Positions 27,730-34,817 of a DNA stretch of 64,000 nt are shown here, piece by piece. A program made the translations under genes and the position numbers. The notes beneath the pieces are model-generated. The model did not search any database and was not told where the DNA came from. It saw only the letters and a list, made by a program, of their open reading frames with translations. How positions within the stretch are numbered: the stretch's first letter is position 1; each line of letters starts with the position of its first letter. Source of the DNA: Loktanella atrilutea. Its GTDB lineage: Bacteria; Pseudomonadota; Alphaproteobacteria; Rhodobacterales; Rhodobacteraceae. The stretch covers positions 124,001 through 188,000 of the forward strand of contig NZ_FQUE01000006.1 of NCBI RefSeq assembly GCF_900128995.1. The letters are read 5' to 3'.

Positions 27730-29433
27730 ATGCCGTACCGTGCCCCCGTCGCCGATTTCCGTTTCCTGCTCGACCATCTGGCCGGTTTCAAGGCCGTGAC
27801 CGCGACGGACCGGTTCGCAGAGGCCACGCCGGACATGACCGACGCGATCCTGACCGAGGCCGCGAAGATGTGCGAGGAGGTGCTGGCCCCCCTGAACCGC
27901 GCCGGTGACCTGCATCCCGCGCGCCTCGAAAACGGCATCGTGCGGACCTCCCCCGGTTTCGCCGATGGCTACAGGGCCATCGCCGAGGGCGGCTGGATCG
28001 GCATGTCCGCCAGTCCGGACAATGGCGGCATGGGCCTGCCGATGGCGCTGACCACCGCCGTCAACGACATGATGTCGGCAGCCTGCCTGTCGCTGCAACT
28101 CAACCCCCTGATGACCCAAGGCCAGATCGAGGCGCTGGAACATCATGCCAGCGACGCGCTGCGCGACCTATACATCCCGAAGCTCATCTCGGGCGAATGG
28201 TGCGGCACGATGAACCTGACCGAGCCGCAGGCCGGGTCCGACGTCGGCGCCCTGCGCACGAAGGCAGAGGATAACGGCGACGGCACCTATGCGATCACGG
28301 GCCAGAAGATCTACATCTCCTGGGCCGACAACGACTTCACCGACAACGTCTGCCACCTCGTCCTCGCCCGCCTGCCGGACGGCGTGCCGGGGACCAAGGG
28401 GATCAGCCTCTTCCTCGTGCCGAAATTCATTCCAGACGCAGACGGCAATCCCGGCAGGGCCAACGACCTGCGGGTCGTCAGCCTCGAACACAAGCTCGGC
28501 CTGCACGGCAGTCCCACGGCGGTCATGGACTACGCCGGCGCCACCGGCTGGATGGTCGGGCCGGAGAATGGCGGCATGGCGGCGATGTTTACCATGATGA
28601 ACAACGCCCGCCTCGGCGTCGGAACGCAGGGCATCGGCGTGGCCGAAGGGGCCTACCAGCATGCGCTGGCCTACGCGCAGGACCGGCGTCAGGGCAAGGC
28701 CGGCGGCAGCGGGTCGATTATCGAACATGCCGACGTGCGCCGGATGCTGGCAGAGATGAAGGCCGACATCTTTGCCGCCCGTGCCATCGCCCTGATGTGT
28801 GCCTGCGCCATCGACATGACGACCGCCACGGACGACGCCGCCTGGCGTGCCCGCGCGGCCTTTCTCACACCGATCGCCAAGGCCTTCGGCACCGATACCG
28901 GCATCAAGGTCGCCTCGACCGGGGTGCAGGTCCACGGCGGCATGGGTTTCGTCGAGGAGACGGGCGCCGCCCAGTACCTGCGCGACGTCCGCGTCACGGC
29001 GATCTACGAGGGGACCAATGGCATTCAGGCGATAGACCTCGTGGCCCGCAAGCTGATGGACGGCGGAGAGGCCGCCCGCCTGCTGATCGAGGAAATCCAG
29101 ACCGGCGCCGAAGGCGCGCGGGCCACCCATGCCGATCTGGCAGAGGCCGTCTGGCAAGCGGCAGAGGATCTGCGCGAAACGACCGACTGGCTGGTGGCGC
29201 AGACCGACCTGCAGCAACGGTTCGCCGGGGCCGTGCCCTACCTCGCCGCCTTCGCCCGCGTCCTCGGGGGCCATGCCCACCTCGCTGCCGCCATCCACGG
29301 CGACAGCGGCCGGGCACGCCTCGCGACATTCTACATCAGGCGTCTCCTGCCAGAGGTCACGGGCCTCCTGACCCAGGTCCGCGAGGGCGCCGACAACCTG
29401 CTGGAGATCTCCCCGGACGATCTCGCGGCCTGA
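27730..29433 (+). CDS. Acyl-CoA dehydrogenase, DmdC-like (methylmercaptopropionyl-CoA dehydrogenase group)
   Basis: This 567-residue FAD enzyme introduces a double bond in an acyl-CoA. Motifs include the LTEPQAGSDVGALRTKA substrate/FAD loop, the GGMGFVEETGAAQYLRD C-terminal signature, and YEGTNGIQAIDL containing the catalytic Glu. A long C-terminal extension and the N-terminus MPYRAPVADFRFLLDH match the DmdC branch used in DMSP demethylation-pathway degradation, which has many paralogues in roseobacters. DmdA, DmdB and DmdD are not nearby, so the substrate is open. The ATG follows a GAGGAGG ribosome site. Confidence 0.88.
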   Translation: MPYRAPVADFRFLLDHLAGFKAVTATDRFAEATPDMTDAILTEAAKMCEEVLAPLNRAGDLHPARLENGIVRTSPGFADGYRAIAEGGWIGMSASPDNGGMGLPMALTTAVNDMMSAACLSLQLNPLMTQGQIEALEHHASDALRDLYIPKLISGEWCGTMNLTEPQAGSDVGALRTKAEDNGDGTYAITGQKIYISWADNDFTDNVCHLVLARLPDGVPGTKGISLFLVPKFIPDADGNPGRANDLRVVSLEHKLGLHGSPTAVMDYAGATGWMVGPENGGMAAMFTMMNNARLGVGTQGIGVAEGAYQHALAYAQDRRQGKAGGSGSIIEHADVRRMLAEMKADIFAARAIALMCACAIDMTTATDDAAWRARAAFLTPIAKAFGTDTGIKVASTGVQVHGGMGFVEETGAAQYLRDVRVTAIYEGTNGIQAIDLVARKLMDGGEAARLLIEEIQTGAEGARATHADLAEAVWQAAEDLRETTDWLVAQTDLQQRFAGAVPYLAAFARVLGGHAHLAAAIHGDSGRARLATFYIRRLLPEVTGLLTQVREGADNLLEISPDDLAA

Positions 29434-29506
29434 CGGGACGCTCCCATGTCCCGCCTCGCCGCCCGGACCGTGCGGGCCGCGCAGATCAGGCAGCTTGAGG
29501 GTCGTC

Positions 29507-29566
29507 GGGGACGGTGGGCGGGGCGCCTTGACCGCGCAGCGGGCAACAGCGTTGTCCACCGTCCCC
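29507..29566. repeat. Intergenic dyad repeat, copy 1
   Basis: Outer arms GGGGACGGTGG and CCACCGTCCCC form a perfect 11-base inverted repeat with a 38-base centre. The centre contains GGGCGGGGCGCCTT, an inner imperfect hairpin and GCAACAGCG. The core GGGCGGGGCGCCTT...AACAGCG recurs at 33681-33735. It lies in the 152-base gap between the acyl-CoA dehydrogenase gene and the MBL hydrolase gene. Confidence 0.6.
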
Positions 29567-29585
29567 CCTTGCCCCTGCGCCCCCG

Positions 29586-30629
29586 ATGCGTCAGGCCATG
29601 CACATGAAGATCACCACCCCTTTTCCCGATCCGCCCGCCCCGGGTGACGTCATTACCGTGGCCCCAGACGTGCTCTGGATGCGCCTGCCCCTTCCGATGG
29701 CGCTGGATCACGTGAACATCTACGCCTTCGACGAAGGTGACGGCTGGACCGTCGTCGATACGGGCTTCGACAGCCGCACCACGCGGGCACACTGGCAGGA
29801 CCTGATGGACGGTCCCCTCGCGGGCAAGCCCGTCACCCGCCTGATCGTGACTCATCACCACCCGGACCATGTCGGCCTCGCCGGCTGGTTCATGGCCCGT
29901 GGCGCGGAACTTCTGATGACGCGAACGGCCTGGCTCATGGCACGGATGCTGACCCTCGACACCCAGGACCGGGCGACCCCGGCGCAGATCGCCTTCTGGC
30001 GATCCGCCGGCATGGACCCCGAAACGCTCGTACGCCGGCAGCGGGAACGACCTTTCAACTTCTCCGACTGCGTCCACCCCCTGCCGCCGGGCTACACCCG
30101 GCTGGTCGAAAGCGACACGATCCGCATCGGTGGACGCATCTGGGACATCCGCATGGGCGAGGGCCACGCGCCCGAACACGCGACATTCTGGTCACGGGAC
30201 GATCACCTCGTGATCGGCGGCGACCAGTTGCTCCTCTCGATCAGCCCGAATCTCGGCGTATATCCCACAGAACCCGGGGCGGACCCCGTCGGCGACTGGA
30301 TCGACAGCTGCCGCCGCTTCCAGCCCCACGCACGACCGGACCAGCTGGTCCTCGGCGGCCACAAGTTGCCCTACACCGGTCTGCCCCTGCGGCTGACCCA
30401 GATGATCGAGAATCACGATGCCGCCCTCGACCGCCTGCAGGACCATATCGCGACGCCGCGGACCGCCGGCGACTGCTTCGCCCCGCTATTCAAGCGCGCC
30501 ATCGGCCCGGAAACCTATGGTCTGGCGATTGCAGAGGCAGTGGCCCACCTGAACCACCTCCACCAGACCGGACGCGCCACCCGCAGCAGGGGCGCCGACG
30601 ACGCTTGGTATTATCAGGCCGTCTCCTGA
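29586..30629 (+). CDS. MBL-fold metallo-hydrolase
   Basis: This 347-residue hydrolase carries the binuclear metal motif THHHPDHVGLAGWF, a later His in GEGHAPEHATFW and Asp in VIGGDQLLLSI. The C-terminal part contains a winged-helix-like tail, as in the LACTB2/glyoxalase-II-like group. The first ATG (29586) is used; ATGs at residues 5 and 7 are equally possible because no clear ribosome site is seen. It follows the acyl-CoA dehydrogenase in the same direction and may hydrolyse a thioester product, which is inference. Confidence 0.85.
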   Translation: MRQAMHMKITTPFPDPPAPGDVITVAPDVLWMRLPLPMALDHVNIYAFDEGDGWTVVDTGFDSRTTRAHWQDLMDGPLAGKPVTRLIVTHHHPDHVGLAGWFMARGAELLMTRTAWLMARMLTLDTQDRATPAQIAFWRSAGMDPETLVRRQRERPFNFSDCVHPLPPGYTRLVESDTIRIGGRIWDIRMGEGHAPEHATFWSRDDHLVIGGDQLLLSISPNLGVYPTEPGADPVGDWIDSCRRFQPHARPDQLVLGGHKLPYTGLPLRLTQMIENHDAALDRLQDHIATPRTAGDCFAPLFKRAIGPETYGLAIAEAVAHLNHLHQTGRATRSRGADDAWYYQAVS

Positions 30630-30848
30630 CGCCGGGCCGCCCCCGGCCCGGCGATTCGCCCTCGCGCCGAGCGCCGTGTCAAAGTCGATCACGCACGATG
30701 CCATCGCGGGCCTCCGGCCTGACAGCAGCCTCCGGACCGCCCCCGCTGCGGAGGGCAAACTGACGCAACCCGGGCGATCCGCGGGGGCGTGACAGACCGT
30801 CGGGGATCGGCTAGGACGGGGCCGACACATCAGACAAGGACGATGCAG

Positions 30849-30983
30849 ATGGCAGACCACAAGCACGGCGAAATGGACATCACCGTACAGGAAAAGACCT
30901 TCGACAGCTTCATCTGGTTCGTGTCCCGCGGCGCCGTCGCGATCGTCGTCCTGCTGATCCTGCTCGCGCTCGCAAACGGCTGA
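30849..30983 (+). CDS. aa3-type cytochrome c oxidase subunit IV (bacterial)
   Basis: This 44-residue single-span membrane protein (MADHKHGEMDITVQEKTF then a hydrophobic helix ending LLALANG) matches the small proteobacterial COX subunit IV family. The ATG at 30849 is preferred over the one two codons earlier because the AAGGA site then sits 8 bases away. Its stop overlaps the start of the next gene (TGATG). The main oxidase subunits are not in the window. Confidence 0.85.
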   Translation: MADHKHGEMDITVQEKTFDSFIWFVSRGAVAIVVLLILLALANG

Positions 30984-31597
30984 TGATCTCGCGTCGCGCG
31001 TTCGTCTGCGGCCTGCCGCTGGCGGCGATGGCCGCCTGCGCGGCACCGCAGACCTCATCCCCACCGGACATGATCGCGGCCAAGCGCTTTGCCGGTCCCG
31101 GTCCGCGGGTCCTGCGGCTGTTCACGATGCGCAGCGTGTCCTCCGGCGGCGGCGCGCACACCAGCCTGCTGATCGACGCGCCCGGCGAGAGGATCATCTT
31201 CGACCCTGCCGGCAGCTTCCGTCACAGCACCATCGCGGAACGCAATGATGTCCTCTTCGGCGTTACGCCCGAGGTCGAGGCCTACTACATCAGCTACCAC
31301 GCGCGAGAGACCTACTACGTGCTGGGCCAGACCCTTCCGGTCAGCGACGCGGTGGCCGAACAGGCGTTGCAACTGGCCCTCGCCAATGGCCCCGTGGCAC
31401 GGTCATTTTGCACCAGCGCAACCTCCGGACTGCTACGAAAGCTGCCGGGCCTGTCGTCCCTGCCGCAGACCTTCTTCCCCAACACGCTGGCCGATGCCTT
31501 CGGCCGACTGCCCGGCGTCACGACGCGCGAATGGCGCGAAAACGACCCGGACAACAAGGCGCTGGCGCTCGCGGAAATCGAGATGCAGCTGCGCTGA
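30983..31597 (+). CDS. Putative lipoprotein of unknown function
   Basis: The 204 residues begin with an SRRAFV twin-arginine-like signal followed by a lipobox-like segment ending MAACAAP, so an exported lipoprotein is likely. The body has GGGAHTSLLIDAPGERIIF and a pattern of His, Cys (SFCTSATSG) and Asn residues that could be a cysteine-peptidase-like fold, but I do not recognise the family. It starts inside the stop codon of the COX subunit IV gene and is thus likely co-translated with it. Confidence 0.75.
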   Translation: MISRRAFVCGLPLAAMAACAAPQTSSPPDMIAAKRFAGPGPRVLRLFTMRSVSSGGGAHTSLLIDAPGERIIFDPAGSFRHSTIAERNDVLFGVTPEVEAYYISYHARETYYVLGQTLPVSDAVAEQALQLALANGPVARSFCTSATSGLLRKLPGLSSLPQTFFPNTLADAFGRLPGVTTREWRENDPDNKALALAEIEMQLR

Positions 31598-31615
31598 GGC
31601 GCGGCGGTGCGGCGC

Positions 31616-31951
31616 TCAGAACGCGCCGGACAGGAACAGTCCGATGTAGAGCGCGGCAAAGCCTGCAAGGATTGCCCAGATCACCTGCCGGGTCCAAAGC
31701 CCGACCGCCAGCGCGACGGCGGCGGCGACAAGCCTGACGGCATCGGGATGTCCACCGGTCGCCGCCGGCCACAGCACCAATGGCGCCACCAGCCCCGGCA
31801 GTACCGCCACAGGCGTATAGCGCAGCAGGCGCAACACGATCGGCGGCATCGGCCGGTTTCCGATCAGCCCGAGGAACGAGAACCGGATCAGAAAGGTCGC
31901 CACCGCCAGGGCAGCGATGATGCCCCAGATCTCTGCGGTGCTATAGCTCAT
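31616..31951 (-). CDS. azlD: AzlD family branched-chain amino acid exporter small subunit
   Basis: The 111-residue protein has about four membrane helices and the AzlD pattern (TFLIRFSFLGLIGNRPMPP, LRYTPVAVLPGLVAPLV). It pairs with AzlC to export branched-chain amino acids. Its ATG overlaps the azlC stop by four bases. Confidence 0.92.
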   Translation of the reverse strand: MSYSTAEIWGIIAALAVATFLIRFSFLGLIGNRPMPPIVLRLLRYTPVAVLPGLVAPLVLWPAATGGHPDAVRLVAAAVALAVGLWTRQVIWAILAGFAALYIGLFLSGAF

Positions 31952-32643
31952 GTCCGGTCCTCCACCAGTACGCCGACGACCATGGCGCAGGCCGCTGCGA
32001 TCAGCAGGCCGAAGCCGGAAGGCAATCCGCTCAGCGCCAGCGCCACCACGACCGAGGTGAAGGCCGCCGCAACATGCGCCAGCGTCCGCAGCATCGGCGC
32101 CACCATGGCGAGAAAGGTGATCGGCAGCGCGAAGTCGAGCGCCATGGCCGGCGGGATCGTCGCCCCGACCAGCACCCCCACCGCCGTCATGCCGCACCAG
32201 ATCGGCGTGATCGGTGTCGCCACGCCGAAGAAATAGGCGATCCGCGCGCGCACGCCCATGGCGGGCCGCTCCTCATAGGCCTTCACGCTCGCCAGATAGG
32301 TCTGGTCGAACAGCAGGTAGGCGACGCAGGCCCGCTGCCACAGGGGCGCCTGCCCCAGCGCCGGCACGAGGGCCGCGGAATACATCGCCATCCGCAGGTT
32401 CACGGCCAGCGCCGCCAGCAGGACCAGCGCGATACCGGCCTGATCGACCATCATCTGCAGGGCCGCGAACTGCGAGGCGCCGGCAATGACCAGCACGCTG
32501 AACCCCATCGCCTGCCCCAGCGTCAGGCCCGCATCCGTCGCAGCCACGCCGAACAGCAGCGAGAACGGCACCACCACGATCACGAAGGGCGCACCGGCCC
32601 GGACCCCCTCCCAATAGACGGATTTCGTTGTGGCAGAGGTCAT
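31948..32643 (-). CDS. azlC: AzlC family branched-chain amino acid exporter large subunit
   Basis: This 231-residue inner-membrane protein has six or more helices and the family motifs VVPFSLLFGVAATDAGL, AGASQFAALQMM, LAVNLRMAMYSAAL and FDQTYLAS. It is the upstream member of an azlCD operon and is divergent from fdhD, 62 bases away. Confidence 0.93.
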   Translation of the reverse strand: MTSATTKSVYWEGVRAGAPFVIVVVPFSLLFGVAATDAGLTLGQAMGFSVLVIAGASQFAALQMMVDQAGIALVLLAALAVNLRMAMYSAALVPALGQAPLWQRACVAYLLFDQTYLASVKAYEERPAMGVRARIAYFFGVATPITPIWCGMTAVGVLVGATIPPAMALDFALPITFLAMVAPMLRTLAHVAAAFTSVVVALALSGLPSGFGLLIAAACAMVVGVLVEDRT

Positions 32644-32705
32644 GGCTTTGGCCTAGGTCTGGTGTTGATCGCGCAATGCCTAACCTTGTGCCCGGGGATT
32701 GACAA

Positions 32706-33584
32706 TTGGCCACCCTCACCGACACGCCCTATACCATCGCCCCGCAACCGGACCTGCCGCGCCTGACCCGTGCCGTCACCGGCACCGATCAGACCGGGCG
32801 CGCGGTGGACCTGCGCGTGGTGGAAGAACGCCCGCTGACCATCTACCTCAACAGCCGCGAAATCGTCACGGCGATGACGATCGGCGACTACCCGGCCTAT
32901 CTGGCGCTGGGCTTCCTGCGCAATCAAGGCATGCTGTCGGACAGCGACGTCGTCACGGCCGTCGATTACGACGCGGAACTCGAGGTCGTCGTGGTGCGCA
33001 CCGAAGTCGATTCGGACCACGAAGCGAAGCTGCAGAAGAAGACCCGCACCTCCGGCTGCGCCGTCGGCACGGTCTTCGGCGACATGATGGCGGGACTCAC
33101 GGGTCTGAAGCTGCCGCAGACCCCGGTCAGGACGTCCGATCTCTACGCGCTCGCCGCCACCATCAATCGCACGCCCTCACTCTACCTCGAGGCGGGCGCC
33201 ATCCACGGCACGGTGCTTTGTCAGGGTGAACGCCCCCTCGTCTACATGGAGGACGTCGGCCGCCACAACGCGGTGGACAAGATCGCTGGCTGGATGTTCG
33301 CGGAAGGCATCACCGCCGACGACAAGCTGCTCTACACGACCGGCCGGCTGACATCGGAGATGGTCATCAAGACCGCGCTGATGGGCATCCCCACCCTCGT
33401 CTCCCGCTCCGGTTTCACCGCTTGGGGGGTCGAGATCGCGCAGCAGGTCGGCCTCACGCTCGTCGGCCGGATGAAAGGCCAGCGATTCATCTGCCTCGCC
33501 GGCGATCACCGCCTGATCCGCGACATGGACCCTGCCAGCGTGCCGGACGAGGCGCGTCGGCAGGGACGGAAAGCCGCCGAATGA
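32706..33584 (+). CDS. fdhD: Formate dehydrogenase accessory sulfurtransferase FdhD
   Basis: This 292-residue protein transfers sulfur to the molybdenum cofactor of formate dehydrogenase. It has ERPLTIYLNSREIVTAM, ALGFLRNQGM, YMEDVGRHNAVDKIAG and TTGRLTSEMVIK. At the sulfur-carrying loop the sequence is TSGCAVGTVF, with only one Cys where E. coli has two. The start is TTG, the only sensible start near the conserved N-terminus. It opens the molybdenum-cofactor cluster and lies 151 bases before mobA. No formate dehydrogenase genes are in the window. Confidence 0.95.
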   Translation: MATLTDTPYTIAPQPDLPRLTRAVTGTDQTGRAVDLRVVEERPLTIYLNSREIVTAMTIGDYPAYLALGFLRNQGMLSDSDVVTAVDYDAELEVVVVRTEVDSDHEAKLQKKTRTSGCAVGTVFGDMMAGLTGLKLPQTPVRTSDLYALAATINRTPSLYLEAGAIHGTVLCQGERPLVYMEDVGRHNAVDKIAGWMFAEGITADDKLLYTTGRLTSEMVIKTALMGIPTLVSRSGFTAWGVEIAQQVGLTLVGRMKGQRFICLAGDHRLIRDMDPASVPDEARRQGRKAAE

Positions 33585-33680
33585 CGGATCACACGACACA
33601 CGCCGCTCACCCTTCGCCCGATCGGAGGCACTGCGGGGGCAGCGCTCCCTCCACAGCTGCCAGGGGCTCAGTGCACGCGG

Positions 33681-33735
33681 GACGGCGGGCGGGGCGCCTT
33701 TGCGCATCGCGCAAACAGCGCCGCACGGCGGCCCC
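33681..33735. repeat. Intergenic dyad repeat, copy 2
   Basis: This copy shares GGGCGGGGCGCCTT and AACAGCG with the element at 29507. It holds a perfect inner hairpin TTTGCGC-ATC-GCGCAAA. It abuts the mobA start codon, so it may influence translation or termination between fdhD and mobA. Confidence 0.55.
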
Positions 33736-34317
33736 ATGATCCAGCCCCACGGACTGATCCTGATGGGCGGGCGCGCGACCCGCATGGGCGGCGGCGACAA
33801 GGGCCTGCTGCCCCTCGGGGACACCACCATCCTCGGCCATGTCCTCGACCGCCTCGCCCCGCAGGTCGACCGCGTCGCGCTCAACGCCAACGGCGACCCC
33901 GCACGCCTTGCACACCTGAACCTGCCCGTCCTTCCCGACGGCCTGCCGGATCACCCCGGCCCCCTCGCCGGCACCCTCGCGGGCCTCGACTGGGCCGCGT
34001 CTCTCGGGGCGACGCATATCGTCACCGCCGCCGCGGACACGCCCTTCCTGCCCTGCGATCTCGTCCCGCAACTCCTTCTGGCGGGCGGAGGGTCAGGCTT
34101 CGCCCTCGCCGCCTCCCCCGGCGGCCGCCAGCCGACCTTCGGCCTCTGGCCCGTCGCCCTGCGCGATGCACTCCGCACGGCCCTGAACGACGGCCTGCGC
34201 AAGATCGTCCAGTTCACCCGCGCCCACGGCGCCGGCACCGCCGCGTTCCCCGACGATGCCGCCTTCTTCAACGTGAACACGCCCGACGACCTCGTGACGG
34301 CGAGGGCCATGCTGTGA
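33736..34317 (+). CDS. mobA: Molybdenum cofactor guanylyltransferase MobA
   Basis: This 193-residue enzyme attaches GMP to molybdopterin to form the guanine dinucleotide cofactor. The nucleotide-binding loop is LILMGGRATRMGGGDKGLLPL and later motifs are ITAAADTPFLPCDL-like (VTAAADTPFLPCDL) and GGRQPTFGLWPV. The start ATGATCCAG was chosen because conserved sequence begins three residues later. Its stop overlaps the mobB start (GTGA). Confidence 0.95.
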   Translation: MIQPHGLILMGGRATRMGGGDKGLLPLGDTTILGHVLDRLAPQVDRVALNANGDPARLAHLNLPVLPDGLPDHPGPLAGTLAGLDWAASLGATHIVTAAADTPFLPCDLVPQLLLAGGGSGFALAASPGGRQPTFGLWPVALRDALRTALNDGLRKIVQFTRAHGAGTAAFPDDAAFFNVNTPDDLVTARAML

Positions 34318-34817
34318 GGATTTTCGGCGTCACCGGCTGGAAGAACGCGGGCAAGACCGGCCTTATGGAACGGCTCGTGACCGACATCGCCTCCCGCGGC
34401 TTCACCGTCTCCACTCTGAAACACGCGCACCACAGCTTCGACGTGGACCAGCCCGGCAAGGACAGCCACCGCCACCGCACCGCGGGGGCGTCTCAGGTCC
34501 TGCTCGCCTCCCGCACCCGCTGGGCGCTGATGACAGAACTGCGCGATGCGCCGGAACCACCCCTTTCCGATCTCCTCGCGCAACTCGACCCCGTCGACCT
34601 GATCCTCGTCGAAGGCTACAAGCGCGACACCCACCCCAAGATCGAGGCCCACCGCGCCGCCACCGGCAATCCACTGATCGCGCCGGACGACCCCAGTATC
34701 CGCGCCGTCGCCACCGACACCCCCCTCACCCTGGACCGCCCGCAGTTCCACCTCGACGACACCGTCGCCATTGCAGACTTCATCCTGCGGCAGGTCGGCC
34801 TGCCGGACCGCGCATGA
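34314..34817 (+). CDS. mobB: Molybdopterin-guanine dinucleotide biosynthesis protein MobB
   Basis: This 167-residue GTP-binding protein has the P-loop GWKNAGKTGLMERL, the HAHHSFDVDQPGKDSHRH segment and LILVEGYKRDTHPKIE. It assists MobA. It starts with GTG overlapping the mobA stop and ends overlapping the next ATG (ATGA), so mobA-mobB-moeA are tightly coupled. Confidence 0.95.
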   Translation: MRIFGVTGWKNAGKTGLMERLVTDIASRGFTVSTLKHAHHSFDVDQPGKDSHRHRTAGASQVLLASRTRWALMTELRDAPEPPLSDLLAQLDPVDLILVEGYKRDTHPKIEAHRAATGNPLIAPDDPSIRAVATDTPLTLDRPQFHLDDTVAIADFILRQVGLPDRA

